Origin: Bacteroidales bacterium
GTDB lineage: Bacteria > Bacteroidota > Bacteroidia > Bacteroidales > VadinHA17
Direction: 5' to 3'
Assembly: GCA_003142255.1 (NCBI GenBank)
Contig: PLLO01000011.1
Span: 548,134 to 612,133 of the forward strand
Length of the DNA: 64,000 nt
The notes beneath the pieces were generated by a model. That model made no database searches, was not told the DNA's origin, and worked only from the letters and a program-made list of their open reading frames with translations. The position numbers and the translations under genes were made by a program. Every line of letters begins with the position of its first letter. The stretch's first letter is position 1. Below are positions 19,835-28,540 of this stretch, piece after piece.

Positions 19835-19908
19835 ATGTGTGAGTTTTGGAGCGTAAGTTTTTGTTTAATTCATCCTTTACCTTACCTCACCCTCAATTTA
19901 CATGCCAG

Positions 19909-20160
19909 CAGATTCGTTTCCGGATACAATAATCGACACTTTTATGCGAACAGATGCAATTCCGGAACATCATATTACATCTAACTACATTACAGATTAA
20001 ATTCCGGCCCGTCATATCGTATCCGGACACCATACAGATTTAATTCCGGATATTTCAATCGCTTCCGTACTACTGGCAGATCCATTTCCGGAACATTGCA
20101 TTCCTTCTGATTGCCTGACAGATTCAATTCCGATAATGTAAACTGCTTCTGAAATTACGA
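19909..20160. repeat. Degenerate tandem repeat, six units of exactly 42 bp
   Basis: Units start at 19909, 19951, 19993, 20035, 20077 and 20119, each 42 bases. Every unit opens with CAGAT followed within four bases by TTCCGG (TTCCGA in the last); the second half of each unit varies, often with a second TCnNTTCCG-like block about 28 bases in. There are no conserved-repeat/unique-spacer boundaries as in CRISPR. Read on the minus strand, 42 bases make 14 codons with a recurring SGIESV / SGNGSA pattern, but stop codons interrupt units 2-4. It lies between the 305-residue gene and tmRNA. Confidence 0.85.
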
Positions 20161-20465
20161 GGTAGTTAATTGCACCACAGTAGCCCGGAGTAGCCTTGGC
20201 AAAGGAGGATCTACCCATCACCCCATCTCCCTATCTCCCCATCTCCACATCACGCCCTCCCGCCCTCCCAAAGCGGGGGTGTTCTCCCGACGCTCCTTTC
20301 AGTCGGTCGGGATCACCGTCCCTGGGTTTCAGTCCTGAAAATACGAAATAAAGACCATGCTGCGCATGGTCTTTTTGTTTTCACATATCCCTTTTGAAAG
20401 CAAGCTTTCAACGGTATCTGTAAAAACAAAAACCCCTTTCGGGGTGTTTGCTTTTTGCTTGATCG
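20161..20465. other. Non-coding spacer with short-period repeats and two hairpins
   Basis: From 20224 an 8-base unit (CATCTCCC / TATCTCCC / CATCTCCA) is repeated three times, followed by GCCCTCCC copies near 20253-20269. A hairpin with arms AAAGACCATGC and GCATGGTCTTT lies at 20350-20374 and is followed by T-rich sequence, so it could terminate plus-strand transcription. No gene was seen. Confidence 0.6.
20423..20449 (-). terminator. Rho-independent terminator of tmRNA
   Basis: On the minus strand, directly after the tmRNA 3' end, ACCCC-GAAA-GGGGT forms a tetraloop hairpin followed by TTTTGTTTTT. Confidence 0.75.
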
Positions 20466-20856
20466 TGGAGCTGGCGGGAGTCGAACCCGCGTCCAGTCAA
20501 GGAGACCATATGCTTTCTACATGCTTAGTACTGCTTGTTTTTCGTGACCTGTCAGCTGCAGAACAACCTAACATGCCCTTATTTCCTGTTTGTTTCATCC
20601 TCCGGCCGGAACAACCTTCAGACTAGCCCCGGATTGCGTGCGCCTCCTAGTCGGGTTGGATCAGGGCTTGACCGCCCGGGAAGCGTCCCGTCCCGGCACA
20701 TGTGCCAGGATTAAGCTTAAGTTACTTTATTCGCTTAAGCAGCGAGAGCGTAATTAGATTCGCCTTTTGTTGTTTTGTGACACTGTTCAAGCGACGCGCC
20801 ACCACACGCTGCATGCTTACATACCACCTCTCATGCTGTCAAAACCAGTCAGCCCC
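20466..20856 (-). ncRNA. ssrA: Transfer-messenger RNA (tmRNA)
   Basis: 391 nt. The 3' end (minus strand) reads GGACGCGGGTTCGACTCCCG then CCAGCTCCA, an encoded CCA and T-arm of a tRNA-like domain. The 5' end at 20856 starts GGGGCTGACTGG; GGGGCUG pairs with CAGCUCC to close the acceptor stem, with one G-U pair. An internal mRNA-like frame at 20764-20735 encodes GESNYALAA followed by TAA, a normal Bacteroidota-type proteolysis tag ending in ALAA. It rescues stalled ribosomes with SmpB. It is a single-piece tmRNA, with its own promoter and terminator. Confidence 0.97.
20735..20764 (-). other. tmRNA tag-peptide reading frame
   Basis: Ten codons GGC GAA TCT AAT TAC GCT CTC GCT GCT TAA on the minus strand, giving GESNYALAA and stop. 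The placement after an A-rich stretch fits a resume codon. Confidence 0.9.
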
Positions 20857-20870
20857 GGTGATATTGCGTA

Positions 20871-20878
20871 CAAAGATA
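20871..20878 (-). promoter_or_regulatory. -7 element of the tmRNA promoter
   Basis: TATCTTTG on the minus strand matches the Bacteroidota TAnnTTTG -7 box, 14 bases ahead of the mature tmRNA 5' end. No clear TTG -33 box was seen at the usual 19-21 base spacing. The leader would be removed by RNase P. Confidence 0.6.
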
Positions 20879-20985
20879 CACTTTGTTAAAGAACTGAGAA
20901 ATCCTGCTCAAAAATCAAGCCAGACTCATTATATTCACATTATTAAATCAGAAAGGGGAACCTAATCATTATTTATTTCCGGATT

Positions 20986-23001
20986 ATGAGATCAAATACA
21001 AATAAATGCCTTAATAAAAAGAGCTCCATCTCTGTTGTCAGATATGCCAATGCAGTTTGCTTTATCCTGATTTGCTTATTGTTGAAAGTTGACAGGTTGT
21101 CTGCCCAGACTGAAGTAATGGCCTGGGGCAATATTACAGGTATCAGGGTCGATGGTCAGCTGATGGAATTTGAATCCAGCCTCATGGTTATCGGGAAGAA
21201 CGGATCTGTATTGAATACTACCGGGAGGGAAAGACAGCACCCCAAATACCATCGCGACGGCCAAACCCAGACAGTCACGACGGAACTGGGCGGGATCAGG
21301 TTCAGTGAAGCCGTGACTGACGACAGAGCCGGGAAAGCGAGTGTGTCAATTACAGCCATAGTTTTGAAAGACACTGTAGTTGATGGTGCTTATTTTTGCA
21401 TCGACCTTCCTGACAAGTACTATTCAAATGGCACGGTACAGTTCCTTAATGGCAAGACAAAAGGCAAAATGATTAAGCTTGCCGGCTTGCTTGCCAGGGT
21501 CGAGAATCAACAGATAAAACAGGCAGACGGAGTGCTTCTCGCTTCTGAAGACCAACAGATTGAAATTAAACTAAATTCTGTTTCTACTGTTTTTATCTGC
21601 AGGAACGATGAAGCTCCCGGTTACCTGTTATATATCAGGTTAATGGGGCAGGATATTAAAAAAGGTCTTGATATCAAAAAAGATCTCACCATTGTTGTAA
21701 GCGGAAAAATAGATACCACTCCGGCTGAGATTATGGTCGATTCAAAGAACCCCGGCAACAGGTTCGCAGGTTTTGGCGGCAATTTCAGACTGCAAAACCC
21801 CTCATCAGATCCTAAGGTAATCCAATATTGCCTCGACAATATGCGCGTTGCATGGGGCAGGGTAGAAATGCCCTGGCAACTGTGGCAGCCTGATGAAAAT
21901 GCGAATCCCATAGAAGCCGCGCTTAATGGCAAGCTGGATAAACATGTGAGAGAATCGATGGAGATGGCTCAGAAGCTTGCAAAGCTTGGCATTCCGATGA
22001 TTATTAGCGACTGGGCTGCACCGGACTGGGCTATAATCGGAACTCAGGCCGACGCGTACCGCAACCGCAACAGGGGAATCTTCGGATACCCGTTGAATCC
22101 TGAGAAGACTGAAAAGATATATAAATCAATAGGCGATTACCTGGCTTACCTGAAACAGGCTTACGGTGTTGAACCTGCATTATTTTCCTTCAATGAATCT
22201 GACCTGGGAATAAATATTCGTCATACCGGCGGGAAGCATGCCGACTTTATTAAGGGAATGGGAGCTTACCTTGCTTCAAGAGGAATTGTTACCAGGCTGC
22301 TCCTCGGCGATAATTCCGACGCTACCACTTTTGATTTTATCCTGCCTGCAATGAATGATCCTGAAACTCATAAGTACATAGGAGCAGTTTCGTTCCATTC
22401 ATGGAGGGGCTGCGATAATGAAACGCTTAAAAAATGGGCAGGGGCTGCAAGGAAAATGAATCTGCCGTTGATCGTGGCCGAGGGAAGCACCGATGCTGCA
22501 GCCTGGAACTATCCTGAAATATTCAATGAGCAGACTTTCGCGATGTACGAAATAAACCTCTATGTAAGAATATGCTCGGTTTGTCAGCCTCTCTCGATAT
22601 TGCAGTGGCAGCTGACTTCCGACTATTCAGTCATGACCGGTGACGGTATCTTCGGGACCACTGGGCCGCTTCGGCCAACCAGCAGGTTCTGGAACCTGAA
22701 GCAGCTGGCATCGACGCCTGCAGATGCATTTTCTCTTCAGACGACTTGCAGCAGCGACGCATTGAATTGTGCTGCATTCGGTAATATCGCCAGGGGCGAA
22801 TATGCAGTTCACATCATCAACAACGGGGCCGGGCGGCAGGCTTCAGTGAAAGGCCTTCCCGCTGATGCTTCCGTCTTTGAGGTTTTTGTTACCAATGAGA
22901 CTAAGGGCATGGAAAAGACCGGCGAGGTGACAGCTGTGAATGGAACTCTGCAGGTGAATCTTCTGCCAGCATCCTTTACAACATTGATCAGTAAAAAATA
23001 A
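20986..23001 (+). CDS. GH30-like clan GH-A glycosidase, exported
   Basis: 671 residues with a signal peptide (ANAVCFILICLLLKVDRLSAQ). About 220 residues of N-terminal beta-rich sequence precede the TIM barrel (about 250-570), and a C-terminal beta domain closes the protein. GH30-type features are NRFAGFGGNFRLQNPSSD, NMRVAWGRVEMPW, SDWAAPDW, LFSFNESDLG with Glu404 as acid/base, and LIVAEGSTD with Glu499 as nucleophile. Enzymes of this type cut beta-glucosidic, beta-xylosidic or related linkages; exact specificity is not readable. The long N-terminal domain is unusual for GH30. First gene of a five-gene plus-strand operon (next start 37 bases downstream). Confidence 0.72.
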   Translation: MRSNTNKCLNKKSSISVVRYANAVCFILICLLLKVDRLSAQTEVMAWGNITGIRVDGQLMEFESSLMVIGKNGSVLNTTGRERQHPKYHRDGQTQTVTTELGGIRFSEAVTDDRAGKASVSITAIVLKDTVVDGAYFCIDLPDKYYSNGTVQFLNGKTKGKMIKLAGLLARVENQQIKQADGVLLASEDQQIEIKLNSVSTVFICRNDEAPGYLLYIRLMGQDIKKGLDIKKDLTIVVSGKIDTTPAEIMVDSKNPGNRFAGFGGNFRLQNPSSDPKVIQYCLDNMRVAWGRVEMPWQLWQPDENANPIEAALNGKLDKHVRESMEMAQKLAKLGIPMIISDWAAPDWAIIGTQADAYRNRNRGIFGYPLNPEKTEKIYKSIGDYLAYLKQAYGVEPALFSFNESDLGINIRHTGGKHADFIKGMGAYLASRGIVTRLLLGDNSDATTFDFILPAMNDPETHKYIGAVSFHSWRGCDNETLKKWAGAARKMNLPLIVAEGSTDAAAWNYPEIFNEQTFAMYEINLYVRICSVCQPLSILQWQLTSDYSVMTGDGIFGTTGPLRPTSRFWNLKQLASTPADAFSLQTTCSSDALNCAAFGNIARGEYAVHIINNGAGRQASVKGLPADASVFEVFVTNETKGMEKTGEVTAVNGTLQVNLLPASFTTLISKK

Positions 23002-23038
23002 TCTAATCCGGTTTTCGTTAATTTTGATATTCGTTTCA

Positions 23039-24295
23039 GTGAAAAAATACTTATTTATTATTGCAATTATGCTTTCAAATATTGGTATGCAAGGTCAGGA
23101 TAATCCTGCCGCCCTGGTAAAACTTCAATCTCAGGTAAGAGAAAATCTGGTGGATAATATATTGCCATTCTGGAGCAGTAAAATGATAGATATGAAGAAT
23201 GGCGGCTTTTATGGACGCATAGACGGGAATGACAAACTATACCCAGGTGCTGCCAGGGGAGGAATTCTTAATGCCCGGATACTCTGGACCTTTTCAGCAG
23301 CATTCAGGGTGCTTAAAGACAGTTCATACCTCAAAGTAGCCACACATGCCTTTGATTATATAATGGATAAATTCCTGGATAAAAAATATGGTGGTGCTTT
23401 TCTCAGCGTCACAGCAGCCGGCAAGCCTGAAGATACCAGGAAACAGGCTTATACTCAGGCATTTTTTATTTATGCTTTGTCAGAATATTACCTGGCATCC
23501 GGTGATTCGAAAGCGCTGGATGAGGCAAAAAAGATCTTTCAATGTGTAGAGAAATATTGTTCCGACCCAGTGAATAACGGATATTTCGAGGTTTACAGCC
23601 GTGACTGGAAAAAGACTGATGATCTTCTTATCGGCGAAAAAGATAAGAATGATCAGAAAACCATGAATACTCACCTCCACCTGCTGGAAGCCTATACGAA
23701 CCTTTACCGTGCCTGGCCGGATAAAATTGTCGCCGGCCGCTTGAAAAACCTTATTGAGCTTTTCACGCAGAAAATCGTCGATCCGAAAACCGGTCACCTG
23801 GTTGTCTTTATGAATGAAAAATGGGAAAGCACTTCAACCTTGAATTCATATGGTCACGATATTGAAGCTTCATGGCTGGTCAACGAGTCTGCAGAAGTTC
23901 TGGGTGATAAGAAGCTTAAAGCTGATGTGAACAGGCTGGTCATACCGATTGTAAAGGCTGCCGAAGAAGGGCTTCAGCCTGACGGAAGCCTTATCTATGA
24001 AAAAGATCTTGTTACAGGTCATATCAATGCAAATCGCGACTGGTGGCCCCAGGCTGAAGCAATTACGGGGTTTGTCAAAGCATTTAAGCTGACAGGAGAC
24101 AAGGAATATTTGACGAAAGCTCTGAAATGCTGGGAGTATGTAGATAAGAAGATGGTCGATCACAGGAACGGAGAATGGTTCAACTCAATATCAGCAAACG
24201 GGGAAGTAAACAGATACGGCGATAAGGCTGGTTTCTGGAAATGCCCGTACCACAACAGCCGTATGTGCCTTGAAATGATTGAGAAAACCGAATAA
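23039..24295 (+). CDS. AGE-family epimerase, cellobiose 2-epimerase-like, with signal peptide
   Basis: About 418 residues if started at GTG 23039 (MKKYLFIIAIMLSNIGMQGQ, a good signal peptide); TTG 23024 is an alternative. The (alpha/alpha)6 barrel shows the cellobiose/mannobiose 2-epimerase signature set: NGGFYGRID, MNTHLHLLEAYTNLYR, SYGHDIEASWL, NRDWWPQAEA and FWKCPYHNSRMC, with conserved His residues of the active site. It should convert the reducing-end glucose of beta-1,4 disaccharides to mannose (or the reverse). Export is odd, since characterised cellobiose 2-epimerases are cytoplasmic. Neighbours GH30, GH9 and GH3 support a cello- or manno-oligosaccharide substrate. No GH130 phosphorylase is nearby. 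Confidence 0.82.
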   Translation: MKKYLFIIAIMLSNIGMQGQDNPAALVKLQSQVRENLVDNILPFWSSKMIDMKNGGFYGRIDGNDKLYPGAARGGILNARILWTFSAAFRVLKDSSYLKVATHAFDYIMDKFLDKKYGGAFLSVTAAGKPEDTRKQAYTQAFFIYALSEYYLASGDSKALDEAKKIFQCVEKYCSDPVNNGYFEVYSRDWKKTDDLLIGEKDKNDQKTMNTHLHLLEAYTNLYRAWPDKIVAGRLKNLIELFTQKIVDPKTGHLVVFMNEKWESTSTLNSYGHDIEASWLVNESAEVLGDKKLKADVNRLVIPIVKAAEEGLQPDGSLIYEKDLVTGHINANRDWWPQAEAITGFVKAFKLTGDKEYLTKALKCWEYVDKKMVDHRNGEWFNSISANGEVNRYGDKAGFWKCPYHNSRMCLEMIEKTE

Positions 24296-24308
24296 AATTA
24301 TAATCAGC

Positions 24309-26798
24309 ATGAAAAGAATCTACGTTTTTTTGTCGATGCTGGCACTTTACAGCATGGGATTTGCTCAGGAAAATAATTTCCGCTTAAACGATCAGGAATA
24401 TTTTGAAAACAGAGGCGTAAACGTTATGGCTTATCAGGATATTTATCCTGAAGGCCACCAGGGAGGGGTCGCGATCATAATGCATGGGATGAGGATAGCA
24501 ACAAACGGCGATCTGAGGCTTGATGTGACACCCGGGCAGTGGCAGCCGATACCAAAGCAGAAGAAACGGACTCTTAACCTCTCTTCAAACCTTATAACAA
24601 CATACCTTACTTATCCCGATTCAGCTAGAAACCGTAAGGGCTATAATCCCATTATCTATCCGGATTTGTATTTTAACTATACTGTAAAAACACATGCTGA
24701 GGGCAACTCAATAATTGTAACTGTCGACCTTGACAGACCTGTACCCCCGGAATTCATCGGTAAGGTAGGGTTCAATATGGAGCTTTTCCCCGGCATCCTG
24801 TTTGGCAAAACATGGATCATGGATAACCAGTCAGGTATATTTCCCCGGCAAGCCAACGGACCCGGGATGCTTGACAAAGAAGGTATACTTGTTGCAGCTG
24901 AACCAATGGCATCAGGAAAAAGCCTTGTAGTAGCTCCGGAAGATGATCAGCTAAGACTCTCTATCCGTTCAGCAATAAGTGACATTCAGCTGATTGACGG
25001 ACGTTACATTCACAACAATGGCTGGTTTGTTGTCAGATCGCTTGTACCTGCCGGAGCAACGACAAAGGCAGTTGAATGGATTATTACTCCGAATGTAATT
25101 AAGGAGTGGCTGGCCACTCCGGTCATTCACGTTTCGCAGATTGGATACCATCCGAAGCAGCAAAAAATAGCATTTATTGAACTTGACAAGAACGACCTGA
25201 AAAGGGGAAATATAGAATTGATAAAAATCAATGTCGGAGGAAAACAGCTGAATGTACTTTCAGGGAAGCCAGCGGAGTGGGGCAGGTTCCTTCGGTACAA
25301 TTACCTGAAATTCGATTTTTCTGATGTGAAGGAAACGGGGATGTTTATACTGAAATATGGGAATTCAGAGTCACAGCCATTCCGTATTGCAGAAGATGTT
25401 TTTAAACGAAATGTCTGGCAGCCTGAACTTGAGTATTTTCTTCCGGTACAGATGTGCCATATGCGAGTGAATGAAAAATATCGGGTCTGGCATGGCTTGT
25501 GCCATATGGACGATGCACGCATGGCTCCTTTAAACCATAACCATTTTGACGGATACCTTCAGGGCCCTTCGACTTTAACAAAATATGATCCGGGCAACCA
25601 TGTCCCCGGTCTGAATATCGGAGGCTGGCACGATGCAGGCGACTATGACCTGCGGGTGGAATCGCAGAGCGGAGAGGTTTATATACTTACTCAGATATAT
25701 GAAGAATTTGGATTGAAATATGACGAAACAACCATAGATCAGCATTCCAGGATAGTAGAAATACATCAGCCTGACGGGAAGCCAGATATACTCCAGCAGA
25801 TTGAGCATGGTGCGCTTTCAGTTGTGGGTGGCTATCGGAATCTTGGAAGGCTCTTTCGCGGGATAATCTGTCCGACATTGCGTCAATATGTTTTGCTCGG
25901 TGATGGCATTAATATGACTGACGGGCTCTTTTACAGCGATATTCTTAAGCCTGGTGAAAAAACTGCAACGCAATCTTCCATTACTGATGACAGATGGGTA
26001 TTTACGGAAGATAATCCTGGCAGGGAATTAACCACGGCAGCTCACATGGCAGCAGCTTCACGTGCATTGAAAGGATTCAACGATACACTTAGTGTTCAAT
26101 GCATTGAATTAGCCGAAAATATTTTTAATCTTGACCGCCCGCTTACAGGACGTCAGGCTGCTAATAAGCTGCATGCTGCATCTGAACTCTTTCTGACTAC
26201 AGGGAAGAAGGTATATAAAGATTACTTGCTTGATAATAAGTCAATTATAATCAGTGAATTCAGGAATATCGGATGGCTGATAAGCGCCGGCATAATTAAA
26301 ACAGGCAATGATGAATTGATACAATCTGTGAAGAAGGTGGCAGCCGCGTTCGCCTCAGATATTGAGAAGCAGGGGGCCCAAACACCATTTGGTGTACCCT
26401 ATCGTCCAAATATCTGGGGGGCTGGATGGGATATCGAGAGTTTCGGAGTAAGACAGTATTATCTTCACAAAGCCTTCCCGGATATATTTCCTGCAGATTA
26501 TATGTTTAATGCCCTGAATTTCATTCTTGGCGTCCATCCCGGATCCAATACAGCCTCATTTGCTTCAGGAGTAGGGGCAAGATCAACAACGGTTGCTTAT
26601 GGGGTTAATCGTGCTGACTGGTCATACATCCCGGGAGGAGTCTCTTCAGGCACGGCTCTCATACGTCCCGATTTTCCTGAGTTGCTTGACTGGCCTTTTT
26701 TATGGCAGCAACAGGAATATGTTATGGGAGGAGGATCAACCAATCTTATGTTCATCGTGCTTGCTGCTGATAAGCTGTTAACTTCAAAACAGAATTAA
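24309..26798 (+). CDS. GH9 glycosidase with CelD-N immunoglobulin domain and extra N-terminal domain
   Basis: 829 residues from ATG 24309 (signal peptide MKRIYVFLSMLALYSMGFAQ); an upstream in-frame TTG at 24279 would overlap the previous gene. Residues about 25-265 are a beta-rich domain I do not recognise. At about 275 the CelD-N Ig domain begins (VSQIGYHPKQQKIAF), then the GH9 (alpha/alpha)6 catalytic domain from about 370. Catalytic motifs are GGWHDAGDYD (Asp442 and Asp445) and QQEYVMGG (Glu803). GH9 enzymes cleave beta-1,4-glucans or remove glucose/glucosamine from chain ends. It starts 13 bases after the epimerase stop, in the same operon. Confidence 0.85.
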   Translation: MKRIYVFLSMLALYSMGFAQENNFRLNDQEYFENRGVNVMAYQDIYPEGHQGGVAIIMHGMRIATNGDLRLDVTPGQWQPIPKQKKRTLNLSSNLITTYLTYPDSARNRKGYNPIIYPDLYFNYTVKTHAEGNSIIVTVDLDRPVPPEFIGKVGFNMELFPGILFGKTWIMDNQSGIFPRQANGPGMLDKEGILVAAEPMASGKSLVVAPEDDQLRLSIRSAISDIQLIDGRYIHNNGWFVVRSLVPAGATTKAVEWIITPNVIKEWLATPVIHVSQIGYHPKQQKIAFIELDKNDLKRGNIELIKINVGGKQLNVLSGKPAEWGRFLRYNYLKFDFSDVKETGMFILKYGNSESQPFRIAEDVFKRNVWQPELEYFLPVQMCHMRVNEKYRVWHGLCHMDDARMAPLNHNHFDGYLQGPSTLTKYDPGNHVPGLNIGGWHDAGDYDLRVESQSGEVYILTQIYEEFGLKYDETTIDQHSRIVEIHQPDGKPDILQQIEHGALSVVGGYRNLGRLFRGIICPTLRQYVLLGDGINMTDGLFYSDILKPGEKTATQSSITDDRWVFTEDNPGRELTTAAHMAAASRALKGFNDTLSVQCIELAENIFNLDRPLTGRQAANKLHAASELFLTTGKKVYKDYLLDNKSIIISEFRNIGWLISAGIIKTGNDELIQSVKKVAAAFASDIEKQGAQTPFGVPYRPNIWGAGWDIESFGVRQYYLHKAFPDIFPADYMFNALNFILGVHPGSNTASFASGVGARSTTVAYGVNRADWSYIPGGVSSGTALIRPDFPELLDWPFLWQQQEYVMGGGSTNLMFIVLAADKLLTSKQN

Positions 26799-26819
26799 CC
26801 TGATATTAATTAATATATT

Positions 26820-28529
26820 ATGAAAAAAAATCATCTTTTTGCCTTTCTGACTTTCTTAACCATTGCTCTATCGGTGTTCGGCACCAGTGATGCATTTTCA
26901 CAAAGGTTAAAAGCAGGCCCCCAGGATCTCTCTTTCTTTTCAACAGTGGATGAGACTGACCAGCCTTATGCAATTTATATTCCGAAGAACTTCGATGAAT
27001 CCAGGAAGTACCCTCTCGTTGTTTTCCTTCACGGAGCCTGGTCGAACCACCGGCTTGGATTAAGACGAGCATTTGGTCAGGGTAATTTACAGGGACTGGA
27101 CTTTATTAAGCCAGGCAATGTCCCGGTTGAAACTGACCTTGAATCGACCAGGTATTTTCCGGTACTTAAAGATATCGACTATATTGTTGCTGCTCCCCTG
27201 GCCAGAGGAACTGCAGGTTACCAGGGGATACCTGAACAGGATGTCTACGATATGCTGGCTGACATCGAGAGCAGGTTTTCAATTGATGAAAACAGAATTT
27301 ATCTTACAGGATTATCAATGGGCGGAGGAGGCACAGTCTGGCTCGGCCTTACCCGTCCTGACATCTGGGCTGCCCTTGCTCCGTGCTGCCCTGCACCACC
27401 CGATGGCTCCGTGGACCTTGCAGGCAATGCATTAAACCTCCCCGTGCATCTTTTTACAGGTGATAAGGATTTTCTGCACAAGACCGCTCTCGACTGGAAA
27501 GCAAAATTTGAAGCCGGCACACCAAGGTTCGATTATACGGAATATCCGGGGATCGGACACAACAGCTGGGAATATGCTTACAAGGATGGATTTATCTTTG
27601 ACTGGTTTTCACAGTTCACAAGGGACCCATATCCTTCTGAAGTAAAATTCAGCACTAAATGGTTCAAATATGATAAGGCCTATTGGGTAAGAATCGATAA
27701 CCTCACACCAGGAATACTCTCAACTATTGATGCAAAATTCACAAGTCAGAACAATATTGAAATAACCTCATCAGGCCTCGATGCATTCACACTAAGGCTT
27801 GCCGGACACCCGCAGTTTGTTGCTGCACAGAAAGTCTCTGTAAAGGTTGACGGCAAATCATTTACTGTCAAAACAAATGATGCTGTTTCATTTTCCAGGT
27901 CGGATAACAGCTGGGTCAATAAGAAATTCGCTCCCGGACTTACCTCAAAGCAGCCGGGTGCCGAGGGACCGATAAGCGCTGCTGTTGCCGGCAATCATAT
28001 TTATGTGTATGGAACGGGAGGAAACCCATCCGGTGAAGAGCTGGGATCGAGGAAAGCAGCCGCTCAGTCAGCTGCCGACTGGAACGGGATGGCAGGCAGG
28101 ATAATGGTATTTCCAAGGGTGCTTTCCGATAAGGAATTGAGGCAGAGTGACTATGAGAATTCAAATCTGATCCTGTTCGGGACTAAGGAGACAAATGCCA
28201 TAATTGCAAAATTTGCAGACAGGCTTCCTGTTCAGCTGAGCAATGACGCAAAAGATTATGGGCTGCTCTATATTTTCCCTGTAAATAAGCATTATGTACT
28301 GGTGAATTCAGGCTTGCCCTGGTGGACTCCTTCAAAAAGCGCTTCAGGACAGGAAGGAATGGCTTTTATGGGAGCAAAAGTAGACGGACTTAAGAATTTC
28401 CAGGATTTCATTCTCTTCAGGGAGAGTCCCGAAAATGTTATTTCACAGGGTTGCTTTGACAATAATTGGAACCTGCCTTCAGATGCGGCAAACGCAATGA
28501 AGGCAACAGGCGTTATAAATATTAAATAA
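26820..28529 (+). CDS. Alpha/beta-hydrolase esterase with C-terminal extension, exported
   Basis: 569 residues with a signal peptide (FAFLTFLTIALSVFGTSDAFSQ). The alpha/beta-hydrolase domain (about 35-265) shows YPLVVFLHGAWSNH (oxyanion region), LTGLSMGGGG with Ser166 as nucleophile, FTGDKDF for the acidic residue and GIGHNSWEYAY for the His. It resembles esterase D / feruloyl-esterase-like enzymes of glycan loci. The remaining about 300 residues form a beta-rich region (WVRIDNLTPGILSTIDAKF) and a further unrecognised domain. It probably removes ester-linked acyl groups from the polymer that the flanking GH9 and GH3 enzymes attack. Starts 21 bases after GH9. Confidence 0.75.
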   Translation: MKKNHLFAFLTFLTIALSVFGTSDAFSQRLKAGPQDLSFFSTVDETDQPYAIYIPKNFDESRKYPLVVFLHGAWSNHRLGLRRAFGQGNLQGLDFIKPGNVPVETDLESTRYFPVLKDIDYIVAAPLARGTAGYQGIPEQDVYDMLADIESRFSIDENRIYLTGLSMGGGGTVWLGLTRPDIWAALAPCCPAPPDGSVDLAGNALNLPVHLFTGDKDFLHKTALDWKAKFEAGTPRFDYTEYPGIGHNSWEYAYKDGFIFDWFSQFTRDPYPSEVKFSTKWFKYDKAYWVRIDNLTPGILSTIDAKFTSQNNIEITSSGLDAFTLRLAGHPQFVAAQKVSVKVDGKSFTVKTNDAVSFSRSDNSWVNKKFAPGLTSKQPGAEGPISAAVAGNHIYVYGTGGNPSGEELGSRKAAAQSAADWNGMAGRIMVFPRVLSDKELRQSDYENSNLILFGTKETNAIIAKFADRLPVQLSNDAKDYGLLYIFPVNKHYVLVNSGLPWWTPSKSASGQEGMAFMGAKVDGLKNFQDFILFRESPENVISQGCFDNNWNLPSDAANAMKATGVINIK

Positions 28530-28540
28530 TAATACAATTA

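Noticed and set aside
19909..20160. CRISPR array
   Set aside because: The period is exact but similarity is confined to the CAGAT/TTCCGG positions, units lack constant repeats with unique spacers of separate origin, and no cas gene is nearby.
20012..20221. 69-residue minus-strand ORF
   Set aside because: It is a by-product of the 42-bp repeat; the frame is closed by stops in the remaining units and has no leader or family match.
20350..20374. Strong plus-strand hairpin taken as terminator of a hidden gene
   Set aside because: No plus-strand gene or promoter was found upstream up to 18.6 kb, so it is only listed as part of the spacer.
20357..20965. Two plus-strand ORFs of 89 and 87 residues
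   Set aside because: They lie on the antisense strand of tmRNA; the ELAGVEPASSQ-like translation is a well-known false protein read from this RNA gene.
27073..27435. 120-residue ORF inside the esterase gene
   Set aside because: Shadow frame of the alpha/beta-hydrolase, whose catalytic motifs are intact in the main frame.
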